In this document: positions 1 to 9,327 of the stretch, piece by piece
Numbering within the stretch: the stretch's first letter is position 1
Layout: each line of letters opens with the position of its first letter
Assembly (NCBI RefSeq): GCF_024699275.1
Contig: NZ_JAILPX010000047.1
Span: 1-64,000, forward strand
From: Selenomonas sp.
GTDB taxonomy: Bacteria > Bacillota_C > Negativicutes > Selenomonadales > Selenomonadaceae
DNA length: 64,000 nucleotides
Direction: 5' to 3'
The notes under the pieces: model-generated
What the model was told of the DNA's origin: nothing
Database searches by the model: none
Seen by the model: only the letters and a program-made list of their open reading frames with translations
Translations under genes and position numbers: made by a program

Positions 1-195
1 TACTGCGCAGTCATACTGACCTTTACCATTGCAGCCACGATACTTATCGCAGAATTTCTCAAACTCTGCCATACGTTTATCCCATTCCACCTCATTACGA
101 TGTTCATAATGACGGCAAGCAGAGCATATCCCCTCTTCATCGAAAGTTATTCCTGGACGAGTATCCGGCATGGTGCACTTTTTACAATACCTCAT
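1..195 (-). CDS. N-acetyl sugar amidotransferase, N-terminal fragment
   Basis: Only the first 65 codons are in the window; the gene continues beyond the left edge. The start is an ATG at 195, and the protein opens with the CxxC...CxxC zinc-binding pattern (MRYCKKCTMPDTRPG, then GICSAC) that is typical of the WbpG/PseA/LegI-type N-acetyl sugar amidotransferases. These enzymes use ammonia to convert a UDP- or CMP-linked N-acetyl sugar into an amidine during O-antigen, flagellin or capsule sugar synthesis. The ATP-pyrophosphatase loop expected after about residue 70 lies outside the window. Its place next to glycosyltransferase genes fits a role in surface-glycan synthesis. The family call is fairly sure; the exact sugar cannot be told. 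Confidence 0.8.
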   Translation of the reverse strand, partial: MRYCKKCTMPDTRPGITFDEEGICSACRHYEHRNEVEWDKRMAEFEKFCDKYRGCNGKGQYDCAV

Positions 196-249
196 TTTAC
201 CAATCCTTTCTAACAAAATCTATAAAAAGAATACTTAATCAATACTAAC

Positions 250-1689
250 TTAAATAATAGCACTTTCTAGTCCGTCTTCTTTTTCCACATACCTAACTAT
301 AAAAGACAAAAAATCATACACATACATATTGTTCTTTTTAACATCAAAATTAGAGACGCTTGGCACTTGATCTATTTTTATAATTCCGTTCCCCATTTTT
401 TTCATCAAATTTGTTACTGCAAGTTCAAATTCCTCATGATCAATTTTATAATTCATAATCTCTTCTAGTTTAATGCCTGAATGATAACGGAAAACTCCTG
501 GCAAGCAACCATACCAAGCTTGACCAAAGACCAAAGCATTTTTCCCTCCACTAATTGCTTCCCATCCTGTTGTCCCTACCAATGTAGCGACAAATTGACT
601 ATTTCTATTCAAGTCATATGTATCCGTCGTACTACTTACAAGTTTCACTTTAGGAAGTAATTCTAATTGTTTAAAAAAATAATCACCTCGCATATATGCA
701 TTTTGCAAAGGATGTTCTTTAGCGTAAATTATCCAATCATCGGGAATTATCTGCGACAATTGTTCTAACAGCAATAATTGATTACAATACATTCCTCCTA
801 AAACATCTGTATTCATTTCAGGTTGTAAGTGTAATGGATAATACACATATGGCACATCCAAATTTACATTTTCTATTACATGGCGTTTATATTCAATGCT
901 ATAAGCTTTTCTTTCAAAGTTCCGCCCCATTGATTCTATTAACTTTTTCTGAACAGTCTTTTTTATAGAACCATATTTCTTCTTGTTATCTTTTATAATA
1001 TTTAATCTATCTAAGTACCATGATTTTGGTGAAACAAACGCACGAAATCTGTGTTTATTATTTGAATGATTTGTTTCGCTAAGCCAATCTGAACGCATAT
1101 CAAACCAATCGTTCTCAATTTTTTCTTCAATACTTATTTTATCTATATTTTTGTTATATTCAGGAACCTCTTTATAGATTCCATAATCTTCTATGGAAAA
1201 AGCATACATAAAGTGATTTTCTATTCTAGTTGGTCCACACAATAAAGTCTTAATGCCCATGGCCTTTGCTACATAATATAGAGTCAACATCCAACCATTA
1301 TGTGGTACATCTTCAAACATGATAAAATCAACATCATTTTCTTTTAAGATTGTATAATAGTAGCGCGATACCATATGAATGACATTCAGAAGTTCGTATG
1401 CTTGTTTTCCATAAAAGTACATGTCCCGTACAAAATTAATTGTCAATATTCTCGTGTGATTGTCTATATATTTGGCTATAGATAAAGGCATATTTAATAA
1501 GGTAATTCCACTATAATTATCTAAAAATCTACTAAAGGAATATTCTACATTATCTATGTCTTTAAAATCATCTTCATATTTTTCTACTATAAACCACTTT
1601 TTTAGATTTATATCTTTATTATTTATCAGATTAAAAACAGCATCACGTGTTGTAATATCTGCAAACCCCCATATAACTGTATTAAGCAT
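250..1689 (-). CDS. Capsule-polysaccharide-type glycosyltransferase (KpsS/LipB-like)
   Basis: A protein of 479 residues without signal peptide or membrane segment. The C-terminal half has the pattern of the capsule-synthesis family (Pfam Capsule_synth): a YYPLHLQPE motif near residue 290, IIYAKEHPLQ near 325, and VGTTGWEAI near 370, all features of the GT-B fold enzymes KpsS/KpsC that act on capsule or Kdo-linker glycans in the cytoplasm. The N-terminal half is not recognisable. The gene is strongly AT-rich compared with genes right of 8 kb, as are its two neighbours, which suggests a laterally acquired glycan cassette. A 59-bp gap separates it from the next gene upstream. Family call moderate, substrate unknown. 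Confidence 0.6.
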   Translation of the reverse strand: MLNTVIWGFADITTRDAVFNLINNKDINLKKWFIVEKYEDDFKDIDNVEYSFSRFLDNYSGITLLNMPLSIAKYIDNHTRILTINFVRDMYFYGKQAYELLNVIHMVSRYYYTILKENDVDFIMFEDVPHNGWMLTLYYVAKAMGIKTLLCGPTRIENHFMYAFSIEDYGIYKEVPEYNKNIDKISIEEKIENDWFDMRSDWLSETNHSNNKHRFRAFVSPKSWYLDRLNIIKDNKKKYGSIKKTVQKKLIESMGRNFERKAYSIEYKRHVIENVNLDVPYVYYPLHLQPEMNTDVLGGMYCNQLLLLEQLSQIIPDDWIIYAKEHPLQNAYMRGDYFFKQLELLPKVKLVSSTTDTYDLNRNSQFVATLVGTTGWEAISGGKNALVFGQAWYGCLPGVFRYHSGIKLEEIMNYKIDHEEFELAVTNLMKKMGNGIIKIDQVPSVSNFDVKKNNMYVYDFLSFIVRYVEKEDGLESAII

Positions 1690-1748
1690 TCAATAACCTC
1701 CTTAATATTTAGTTACTCACCTATTTAAAAATTGATCCACACTTATCT

Positions 1749-2687
1749 CTAATTGATAAAAAAAGATTTTAGCCAATAGTCTTTAGTAAAATTACTGATT
1801 AAATTTTCGCTTGCCAAATATGCCTTATCTAAAAAATCAGGCAGCTCGCTTAAATCCCTTTCTCCTAAAATAAATACGTTTTCCTCATCATATAAATCAT
1901 AATTTTTTATATATACATTATTAGTCACTAATTTTCTTTTAAAGAACAGGCTTTCCATAGGTCTTAACGTTATCCCAGATTGCCCTTCCTCGGTTATATC
2001 TAATATAGCTTTACTATGCATTATACTTTCTGCTATACGTTCATAAGGTATACGTTCGCTCATGAATTCCAACTCGTCATTTTTGTACTTTTTATGTTTA
2101 TCTGGTACAATTTTTATTTGAGCAGAAAGCCCCATATCCTTAATTTTATTTCTAAGATCTTTTATATGCTCAATTCTACCTTTATCTCTACCAACAAAAA
2201 AAATGTCATATTCTATATTATTATTCCAATTCTTTTGCGCATCATAACATTCTTTTTCATAAGAAAAAAAATAGTTTTTAAAATTTATACCTGCATTTTT
2301 CGCTTGCTGTTGATCAAAGGTATATATATCAATATTATCCCCTTTAAAAAATTTTGGATCATTCCTTGCATTTTCACCGTATGTATTTAAGTAGTAAATG
2401 ATTATCTTGGATTTAGGACTTTTTCTTTTTATATATTCAATCATCTCTGCATTTCTTATCCCATCTGAAATGATAATTGTATCATAATTTCTTAACTCTT
2501 TCTTGTTCCATTCATCATACCAATGTGAAATCGAGACTATAGGAAAATGCTCGCATAACTTAAATATTCTTTTATCCCATTTACCGCAAAAATGATATAT
2601 ATCCCAAGAGTCAATATTAGGATATTCTTTAAAAGCATCTATTCCCATTCCTAACATAAGAATTCTATGATTCCAAAATTTACTCAT
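1749..2687 (-). CDS. Putative glycosyltransferase, CgeB/GT-B-like
   Basis: A 312-residue cytoplasmic protein, AT-rich. I place the start at the ATG at 2687 because an AGGTG ribosome site lies 6 bases upstream; a GTG three codons earlier falls inside that site. It overlaps the upstream glycosyltransferase by 8 bp, so the two are probably translationally coupled. The C-terminal half (IFFVGRDKGR, then RIPYERIAESIMHSKAILDI and GITLRPMESLFF) resembles the donor-binding half of GT-B glycosyltransferases in which a conserved Glu follows an R-x-x-E patch. Many polysaccharide clusters carry such proteins annotated only as lipopolysaccharide biosynthesis protein. The specific reaction is unknown. Confidence 0.5.
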   Translation of the reverse strand: MSKFWNHRILMLGMGIDAFKEYPNIDSWDIYHFCGKWDKRIFKLCEHFPIVSISHWYDEWNKKELRNYDTIIISDGIRNAEMIEYIKRKSPKSKIIIYYLNTYGENARNDPKFFKGDNIDIYTFDQQQAKNAGINFKNYFFSYEKECYDAQKNWNNNIEYDIFFVGRDKGRIEHIKDLRNKIKDMGLSAQIKIVPDKHKKYKNDELEFMSERIPYERIAESIMHSKAILDITEEGQSGITLRPMESLFFKRKLVTNNVYIKNYDLYDEENVFILGERDLSELPDFLDKAYLASENLISNFTKDYWLKSFFIN

Positions 2688-3873
2688 TTTTTTCACCTAT
2701 ACTATTATATACTCGCATTATTAAGTCTTCCCATTTATTCCAAATTTCATGAGCATTATAATAAAGCATATCTTTATGTGCATTATTACCAAGGTTTTCC
2801 CGTAATTCTCTAGCTTCCATTAATTTTCTCAATCCCTTTTCTAAACCACTAACACCTTCATCACATAAAATCCCATTAACATTATCTTTTATCAGTTCAT
2901 TCGCTCCCGAACAAGCTTTATAAGCCACTACTGGCATTCCTATGCTCATAGCTTCGGTTAACGATAACGGAAACCCCTCATATGCACTGGGCATAACAAA
3001 TATATCTCCAGTTTCTAATACCATCTGTATATTTTCTGTTACACCCATAAATTTTATTTTATCTTCCAATTTATATTTTTTTATGATAGAACGCATATAT
3101 TGAAAATAAGTTTTATTATCTATATCTCCCCATAATTCCACACACCATTCTGGAAAATCATTAGCTATTTTGCAAAAAGTTTCAATTAATAAATGTGGAC
3201 ATTTATGATTTTTATTTAGTCTTCCTACGAATAATATCTTATATTTATTTTTTATTTTTGACAAGTCAACTTGAACTGAATACTGTGGAACAACATTTCC
3301 AATTATTTCTACTGGCATATCAGGAATCCTAGATTTTATTGCCTTTTCATAAGATGGAAGTAAAACTTGGCACACACATGATTTTGCTAGTGCTATAACT
3401 TCCTCCTTGGGATATGTATGAAAATAATCCTCCGGGTCCCCATGTGACATTGTAATAACAGGCACATCCACTTGAATAACATTTTTTAACATTCTTGTTG
3501 CTGCAGGTTGCGATGCTACAATAACCTCCGGCAGTATATCTGCCAAGACACAACGCAAAGAATCTTGTAGGTATCTTATCATAAACTGATCATTAACATC
3601 TCGTGATTTCCTAATGTTTAAGGGTCTTAATATTTCGCGTTTTAACTTCATCCTCAATGGGAACTGATAATTTTGATTACCGTAATGATATAAATTTATA
3701 ACTTTAACCTTCTTGTCTATTGGATAAAAGAATCTTCCTTGTTTTTCATCACAATATATTAACGAAACTTCATGGCCTCGAGCAATCATCTCATTAGCAA
3801 ACGCACAAGTGACCTTTGCCAAACCTCCAGTTGCATTAATCATTTTTGCAAAATTAGCTAACATTAATTTCAT
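2680..3873 (-). CDS. Glycosyltransferase family 4 protein
   Basis: A 397-residue GT-B glycosyltransferase. The N-terminus shows the acceptor-side glycine loop (NATGGLAKV, near residue 12), and the C-terminal half has KILFVGRLNKNHK and then MPSAYEGFPLSLTEAM, the E-x(7)-E donor-nucleotide motif of the GT4 family. The ATG at 3873 is preferred over a TTG two codons earlier because GGAG sits 8 bases upstream of the ATG. It is in a tight run with the VirK-like gene (11 bp upstream) and the next glycosyltransferase (8-bp overlap). Base composition is AT-rich. It probably adds one sugar to a surface polysaccharide or O-antigen repeat; donor and acceptor cannot be deduced. Confidence 0.8.
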   Translation of the reverse strand: MKLMLANFAKMINATGGLAKVTCAFANEMIARGHEVSLIYCDEKQGRFFYPIDKKVKVINLYHYGNQNYQFPLRMKLKREILRPLNIRKSRDVNDQFMIRYLQDSLRCVLADILPEVIVASQPAATRMLKNVIQVDVPVITMSHGDPEDYFHTYPKEEVIALAKSCVCQVLLPSYEKAIKSRIPDMPVEIIGNVVPQYSVQVDLSKIKNKYKILFVGRLNKNHKCPHLLIETFCKIANDFPEWCVELWGDIDNKTYFQYMRSIIKKYKLEDKIKFMGVTENIQMVLETGDIFVMPSAYEGFPLSLTEAMSIGMPVVAYKACSGANELIKDNVNGILCDEGVSGLEKGLRKLMEARELRENLGNNAHKDMLYYNAHEIWNKWEDLIMRVYNSIGEKNE

Positions 3874-3884
3874 TATCAAAACTC

Positions 3885-4784
3885 CTACAACAAAACATTT
3901 TCCATATTTGTAAAAATCTGATTGGCCACATCATCTTGAAACATAAAGCGTTTACGATATACAGCACGTTTACGGGTTGGAATTTCTTCTATAGACTTAC
4001 GTTTTTCGTTCAAAGGTAATTCAAAGAAACGATTATCTTTTGTTTTTTTTCCACCAACCTCTTCCCAAAAAGCTCCAAAATCAGTTTTTAATTTTCGATT
4101 ACATCGAATATGATTCATTGCATAATATCCATTGTTAGATACTGCGTAAATTTTTTCTACTTTCAAGATTTTAGCTAATATTTGTGTCATAAAAAAAATG
4201 AGATTTTTTGTCCGATAACGATGTGCACGTTTAGTTGCTTCTTTAACCAAATTCTTAGCATTATCTGTATTGGGTCCCTGCATCGCACCGATCCATAAAG
4301 CTGGATATCCATTCTCATCTTGATTAATCCATATCATCATCTGGTAAAGATTGATTTCATCATATCGCATTTCTATAGCTAATAGTCCTTCCTTACGCTG
4401 TCCTGCACGCGATACTAATGATGCTTTCCACTCCACCTCTTTATCGTCTGCCTGCCATATTTTCACAGCTTCATCATGATATAGATTATAAATAACTTCA
4501 TTTTTTACTCGTTCCTGTAAATATTGAAAATGGAATTTTATTAAATTCACTCTTTCTTTTATTGTTGATTCTTTGTAGAAAAACGACCTTGTCGCTTGCT
4601 CAATAGGAAATTTATTATTTGTCAATATTTTTTTTCGCAACTTATCCTGTTCAAAAAAAACATATAAATTTCTCAAGGCGGGATAGTGAATATATGCTCT
4701 AATAACGAAAACGACTAATCGATGTGCTTCCCGCCAATTTCCCACTCGATATATCTGCCTGCCAATAGCTATAAAATCTAACAT
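3885..4784 (-). CDS. VirK/YbjX family protein (DUF535)
   Basis: A 299-residue protein of the DUF535 family, which includes VirK and YbjX of enterobacteria. The recognisable parts are the central WKASLVSRAGQRKEGLLAIE block and the later ALWIGAMQGPN block followed by a GNAT-like segment and a conserved YAVSNNGYY near residue 210. VirK/YbjX proteins are linked in the literature to envelope properties and resistance to cationic peptides, but their biochemical activity is not established. An AAGGAG ribosome site is 6 bases before the ATG at 4784. The gene lies inside the glycosyltransferase run, consistent with an envelope role. Family call good, function open. Confidence 0.75.
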   Translation of the reverse strand: MLDFIAIGRQIYRVGNWREAHRLVVFVIRAYIHYPALRNLYVFFEQDKLRKKILTNNKFPIEQATRSFFYKESTIKERVNLIKFHFQYLQERVKNEVIYNLYHDEAVKIWQADDKEVEWKASLVSRAGQRKEGLLAIEMRYDEINLYQMMIWINQDENGYPALWIGAMQGPNTDNAKNLVKEATKRAHRYRTKNLIFFMTQILAKILKVEKIYAVSNNGYYAMNHIRCNRKLKTDFGAFWEEVGGKKTKDNRFFELPLNEKRKSIEEIPTRKRAVYRKRFMFQDDVANQIFTNMENVLL

Positions 4785-4794
4785 CCATTACTCC

Positions 4795-5934
4795 TTATTT
4801 TTGTGCTAGAGCCACAATATTTTCTGCCAATCTACGCGGAGAAAAATCCTTGTAAGCCCGCTCCAACTCCTGTTCATAGTGAGTCTTTTTCTTGTTATAC
4901 CGGTTCACAAACTGTTCCAATTTAATCCGCAGATCATCCATATCACCATTTTTAAAAGACTCGCCAATATCATAGGCTGCCAGTATTTCCGGGTTGACAT
5001 TATCCGCTACAATCACAGGCTTATGATACCCCATAGCATTGCTGATAAGTGCTGATGTATGATAAAGATACCGTTCATTTCCATAAGGAATAGCTAAAGC
5101 ATCCACATCAGCCAATCCTTTTTGCCAGTCAACGCCAATTAATGGTTTGTGTAAAAATTCAATATTATCTTGATTAGCATACTTCTCAATAATTCTGTCA
5201 AAATCTGCACTATCATCAGACGTCTGTGTCGCTCCCTGTACAAAGAGTTTTACAGGCCTCTCATAGTTTCCTGCGATAAAAGCTTTTAAGAATTCTTCCA
5301 GGTTTTTTTCTCTCCGATATTGCCCGAAAAAACCAATGGTCAATTGCTCATCTACGCCTGGTAAACGCCATGAGTATTCAATATCCCGAGGTAGATAGTT
5401 TGGTGGACCATAAACCCGCATATATTTAGCTGTTAATGTTAACTTATCCTTAGCAAAAGTCTGTACCCCAATGCGTATATTGCCATTTCCTGCAAAATAA
5501 TCTGCTTCATGATTAAGTTTTTTCACCTCTGACGGCGTTGCTCCATGAATCAAAAAAAGCACTGGCACCGGAGAATTTTTTAATGGACTCATCTTCAATG
5601 CACGCAAATAGCGATATGTAGCTGAAGGGAAAATCATAACATCGAAAGTTTTTTTTTGAGCATATTCATACATGCTCTTATACCACATCTGCCGATGCCA
5701 CTCTCTTCGTGCAGACAAAATCAACTTTCGCAAACCATGCGCGCCCTGATAAGATACTCCTGCACCTGGAATATGATGAACCGGCACTCCATAATTCCAT
5801 TTAAATTCATGACCTTCTGGTACATAAAATTCCACACTATGTCCTAAAGCAGTTAATTCTTCCACTAACAAGCGGTCAAAATCAATTTCATGGCCCCCCG
5901 GAGTAACCACACATTCCATTATAGCAAACCGCAT
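4795..5934 (-). CDS. Glycosyltransferase, GT-B fold
   Basis: A 379-residue cytoplasmic GT-B protein. The N-terminus (MRFAIMECVVTPGGHEIDFD) carries a glycine-histidine loop at the acceptor side; the second domain starts with LTIGFFGQYRREKNLEEFLK near residue 200 and ends with LAIPYGNERYLYHTSALISN followed by GYHKPVIVADN, the usual donor-site arrangement of GT4-like enzymes. It follows the GT2 gene by 3 bp and precedes the VirK-like gene by 10 bp, so these genes form one transcription unit. Base composition is closer to the rest of the window than the genes to its left. Role: one transfer step in LPS core or surface glycan synthesis. Confidence 0.75.
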   Translation of the reverse strand: MRFAIMECVVTPGGHEIDFDRLLVEELTALGHSVEFYVPEGHEFKWNYGVPVHHIPGAGVSYQGAHGLRKLILSARREWHRQMWYKSMYEYAQKKTFDVMIFPSATYRYLRALKMSPLKNSPVPVLFLIHGATPSEVKKLNHEADYFAGNGNIRIGVQTFAKDKLTLTAKYMRVYGPPNYLPRDIEYSWRLPGVDEQLTIGFFGQYRREKNLEEFLKAFIAGNYERPVKLFVQGATQTSDDSADFDRIIEKYANQDNIEFLHKPLIGVDWQKGLADVDALAIPYGNERYLYHTSALISNAMGYHKPVIVADNVNPEILAAYDIGESFKNGDMDDLRIKLEQFVNRYNKKKTHYEQELERAYKDFSPRRLAENIVALAQK

Positions 5935-5937
5935 TTC

Positions 5938-6690
5938 CTATCGTCCCTCCCGCTGTGCGTAGTACAATTTTACATATTTTATCATGGTATAAAAATAATG
6001 ATTTAATGCAAAAATTAATCCTTGCTTACCATCCATAAAGCCTAATCGTAAAAAATAAAAACGGACAAATGCAAAAAATGGGTGAACTAAAATATCACCA
6101 AAAGAAGCTCTCTTGCCCTTTTTCAACATACGCTTAGCCATTAGGGATGTATATTGATTAAACTTTTCAAAATATTTTTCCCAATCACTATAAGTATAAT
6201 GATGTAAAAAGTGTGCTATTGCTTTTATCGGCAACTGCGTCTGAGGGGTTTCATGAACGACACCTTCCCATTGAACAGACTCTCTTGGAAATAAACGAAC
6301 ACACCAATCAGGAGCGTGTTCACCGTATTTCATTGGCTGACCAAAAACAATATTAATACGCTTTATCCTATACGCAGCTACAGGCGTACTATGGATAGCA
6401 TGATAGATATCCCTAGCAGCAGCAGATGTAATCCGCTCATCTGCATCAAGATAGAACACCCAATCCGCATCGGTATGTAATAAAGCAAAATTTCTCTGTC
6501 CTGCAAAGCCCTCATCCCCCATTGGATGAACGATAAACTTTGCTCCGTGTTTTTCTGCTATTTCCTGTGTCCTATCCGTACTTCCAGAGTCAATAACCAA
6601 CACCTCTTCAGCAAACGCAGCACTCTCAATTGCCTCTCCAATATTCTCCTCTTCATTTTTTGTAAGAATAATAACTGCTAATTTCGGCAT
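5938..6690 (-). CDS. Glycosyltransferase family 2, WaaE/KdtX-like
   Basis: A 250-residue GT-A glycosyltransferase. The start ATG at 6690 has an AGGTGGAG ribosome site and gives the family N-terminus MPKLAVIILTKNEEENIG; a TTG-initiated extension of eight codons is less likely. DSGSTD at residues 34-39 and the metal-binding DADER at 82-86 are both present, as is the later W-x-GVVHET segment. This is the pattern of WaaE/KdtX, which adds glucose to the LPS inner-core heptose in enterobacteria. A TATAAT hexamer at 6731-6736 directly downstream of the terminator at 6746-6774 could serve as -10 of a separate promoter, but I see no good -35. Confidence 0.8.
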   Translation of the reverse strand: MPKLAVIILTKNEEENIGEAIESAAFAEEVLVIDSGSTDRTQEIAEKHGAKFIVHPMGDEGFAGQRNFALLHTDADWVFYLDADERITSAAARDIYHAIHSTPVAAYRIKRINIVFGQPMKYGEHAPDWCVRLFPRESVQWEGVVHETPQTQLPIKAIAHFLHHYTYSDWEKYFEKFNQYTSLMAKRMLKKGKRASFGDILVHPFFAFVRFYFLRLGFMDGKQGLIFALNHYFYTMIKYVKLYYAQREGR

Positions 6691-6745
6691 ACAGTCTCCA
6701 CCTAAATCCTTCAAAAGTCGCTATCATCTAATTATACAACATATC

Positions 6746-6774
6746 AAAAAAAAAATCCGCATTTCTATGCGGAT
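6746..6774 (-). terminator. Intrinsic terminator after the sulfatase gene
   Basis: On the minus strand an 8-bp perfect stem (ATCCGCAT, loop of four, ATGCGGAT; 6755-6774) is followed by nine T. It lies 13 bp after the stop codon of the LTA-synthase-like gene and separates the core-heptose operon from the glycosyltransferase operon to its left. Confidence 0.85.
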
Positions 6775-6786
6775 TAATTATTTCAT

Positions 6787-8796
6787 TTATCGTGAAATCA
6801 GTATTTCTGGATGTCGAATTAGATACCCACTCAGTTCACACCATGCAGCCCGTTCCTCAACATAAGAAATCTTATGTTCCAGCGGAAGCATGGAGCCAGA
6901 CACTTCTACTGTCTGCTGAACTTTTCTGCGATAATCTCCTACTACGTCCTTTGTCAACCAGCAATACGGTGTTACTACATGATCTATGGATTCTGTCAGC
7001 GACTGAACTAGCGAATAATACTCATAACCTGCTGGAGCTAATAATTCCATAAGTGTCGGTAAAATATTCAGATGCCCGCCAATTGTATTGCCTGCCATCA
7101 TTTCTGGCAACAACTCACGGTGATACATTGCAAAAGAAGTCAGAACCTGTTCCCGTAAATTCGGTTCATCACGCTCCGTTACATGGTACTTATAAGGAAT
7201 AAGCCCTGCGGTGTGATCACCTGTTACGATAAACAATGCATCAGGATATTTTATACGCATACGCTCTATAAACGTACATAGAGCCTGATCCGCATACCAA
7301 ATTCCCTGCATGATCCGACGCATATTTTTATCTTTCTTCAACTCGATAGGTGCATCAGGCATAATTTTATCTAAATCTGCACCATATTCATCATAGGGCA
7401 TATTGTATGGACCATGATTCGAAGTCGTATAGAGAAAATGAAATTCATATTTATCATCTGGCGATTGTTCAATCTTATCTGCAGCCGCTGTTAAAAACAA
7501 ATGATCATAAATGCCTAACCAGGTACGTGGTGCATTTTTAGCACATATATCTGGACCTCCGTGATATTCCTCAAAACCTGTAGCTGGCACAAAATGTTCT
7601 AAACTGCCCCAATTAAGCGCACCACCATACCAAAACGCCGTATGATACCCTAATTTATTTAATTGATGTGCCATGGAAAACGGAACCCTTTTACGCCAAA
7701 AATTTATATTCTCATTCAATTCTAGGTCTGCATCATATATCCCGGTCAAAATACTGGCTAAAGATGGTGCTGAAATCATCCCTCCCGATAAAAAATTATT
7801 GATAACAAAAGTATGTGGACTATGCCGAAATTTTTGGCTGCCCTCCATTAAATTCAGTTTCTTATATATAGGATCAAATGGTGCCTGCCCATGGCTTTCT
7901 CCAAACAAAAGAAAAATTTTACGCGGTTTCGTAATTTTGGCCCCCTGAGCCGTCCTCTTAAAACCCTCCCAAGGCTGCTTCCACTTCCTAACAGTTGGAA
8001 AAACTTTGCTCATAATATCCAGTGATTCTTCATCACTATGTTGTAAGGACTCACTAATAGGCTGACGCCAAACCAGTTTAAATGCTACCAATGCATCCAT
8101 AGTCATCTTTCCCAGGAACTCGTCCTGTTTCACATAAACTGGAACTTCATCCCATTCTGGTTTTTTCCTATGATTCACTGTTCCACCATATCGTAACCAG
8201 TAAAAAAGTGTCACTGCCAAGGCAAAAATTAAAAAATTCACTCCATATTGCAGCCACGTATTTCCTAACGGAGCAATATAGTGAATTTTAGGCAAACGAC
8301 ATAACATATAAGAACTATAACCTAAAACCAGCCAATATGGAATAAGCCCTACTAAAATCCAACCACCAGCATTCTGATTAAAGAAAATATCTGCTAAATT
8401 TTTTTTGTCTGCATTACGGCCTAAACGCATAGTCGAGTTAAATACATCATGAAAATGATAATAAAAAATCATATTTCCCCAGGAAGCAACATAGATAACC
8501 GTCAAATAAAGCAACACGCCTCCTACGCGAACAATATCTGCAACAGAATAATATATAGGAGAAAAACTAGCTGGAATAGATACCAATATCATACTAACCA
8601 AAAAAACATAAGCATTAATATCCAGCCCCCACCAAAAGCCATAATTAAAGCACCCAATAATCCTTCGCCACTCCACACGCGATTTTTCAGGAGCAAACCG
8701 CCAAATAAAAACGCCTCTAAAGACAGCACAAACTATTGCCACTAAAAACATTAACAGCAAATCACTTTGTATTCCCTCAAAAAATCTAGCAAACAC
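6787..8796 (-). CDS. LTA synthase family / sulfatase-like phosphotransferase
   Basis: A 669-residue membrane protein: about five hydrophobic segments in the first 210 residues, then a periplasmic alkaline-phosphatase-fold (sulfatase) domain from about residue 290. Expected metal and catalytic positions are visible: LLFGESHG (Glu), SAPSLASIL at the nucleophile region (Ser where LtaS has Thr), TTSNHGPY (His) and FIVTGDHT (Asp-His). Start is GTG at 8796 with GGGAG 8 bases upstream. Relatives include LtaS, MdoB and EptA-type enzymes that transfer phosphoglycerol or phosphoethanolamine from phospholipid to an outer glycan. Since it ends an operon of heptose-core genes, decoration of the LPS core or a periplasmic glycan is the natural guess; the transferred group is not shown. 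Confidence 0.8.
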   Translation of the reverse strand: MFARFFEGIQSDLLLMFLVAIVCAVFRGVFIWRFAPEKSRVEWRRIIGCFNYGFWWGLDINAYVFLVSMILVSIPASFSPIYYSVADIVRVGGVLLYLTVIYVASWGNMIFYYHFHDVFNSTMRLGRNADKKNLADIFFNQNAGGWILVGLIPYWLVLGYSSYMLCRLPKIHYIAPLGNTWLQYGVNFLIFALAVTLFYWLRYGGTVNHRKKPEWDEVPVYVKQDEFLGKMTMDALVAFKLVWRQPISESLQHSDEESLDIMSKVFPTVRKWKQPWEGFKRTAQGAKITKPRKIFLLFGESHGQAPFDPIYKKLNLMEGSQKFRHSPHTFVINNFLSGGMISAPSLASILTGIYDADLELNENINFWRKRVPFSMAHQLNKLGYHTAFWYGGALNWGSLEHFVPATGFEEYHGGPDICAKNAPRTWLGIYDHLFLTAAADKIEQSPDDKYEFHFLYTTSNHGPYNMPYDEYGADLDKIMPDAPIELKKDKNMRRIMQGIWYADQALCTFIERMRIKYPDALFIVTGDHTAGLIPYKYHVTERDEPNLREQVLTSFAMYHRELLPEMMAGNTIGGHLNILPTLMELLAPAGYEYYSLVQSLTESIDHVVTPYCWLTKDVVGDYRRKVQQTVEVSGSMLPLEHKISYVEERAAWCELSGYLIRHPEILISR

Positions 8797-8811
8797 TGAT
8801 ATATCTCCCTT

Positions 8812-9327
8812 TTATTCGCTGACAACCTCTTTTACACTGGCTAATAAACTGCCGGATTGATAATGTACACCTTTTATCCTTGCCCTTCTTGCACATTCCA
8901 TGTCCATAGCACTATCACCAATAAAGAATGATTTCGACCGATCAATATTAAACTTCTTACAAGCATCATCAATCATACCAGTACCAGGCTTACGACAGGT
9001 ACAGCTTTTCGTATATTGGGGAATTTTCCCATCTGGATGATGTGGACAGTAAAAGAGCGCATCCAAATGCGCTCCTATTTTTGCTAGCTCATTGTTCATC
9101 CATGCGTAGACCGTTTTCACATCTTTTTCCGGATAAAAACCTCGGGCCACGCCACTTTGATTAGTCACCAGAACAGCCAGGTATCCTTTATCATTGACAT
9201 ATTTAATGGCCTCTTTTGCCCCTTCTATCCAGATGAAGTCCTCGGGGCGATGAAGATAGGCTATGTCTACATTTAACGTGCCGTCACGATCAAAAAAAAC
9301 GGCTTTATTTTTATTCGTCGTAATCAA
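8812..9327 (-). CDS. gmhB: D-glycero-D-manno-heptose-1,7-bisphosphate 7-phosphatase
   Basis: A 171-residue HAD-superfamily (IIIA) phosphatase that removes the 7-phosphate from heptose 1,7-bisphosphate in ADP-heptose synthesis. The nucleophile motif FFDRDGTL (Asp13 and Asp15), the LVTNQSGVARG motif II, the Cys/His zinc loop (CPHHPDG then CTCRKP) and the FFIGDSAMDME motif IV are all intact. I choose the TTG at 9327 because AAAGGTGG lies 5 bases upstream, giving a 17-bp overlap with hldD; a longer reading to 9396 has no ribosome site. It stands in an operon with hldD, heptose kinase and rfaE2 genes. Confidence 0.9.
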   Translation of the reverse strand: MITTNKNKAVFFDRDGTLNVDIAYLHRPEDFIWIEGAKEAIKYVNDKGYLAVLVTNQSGVARGFYPEKDVKTVYAWMNNELAKIGAHLDALFYCPHHPDGKIPQYTKSCTCRKPGTGMIDDACKKFNIDRSKSFFIGDSAMDMECARRARIKGVHYQSGSLLASVKEVVSE

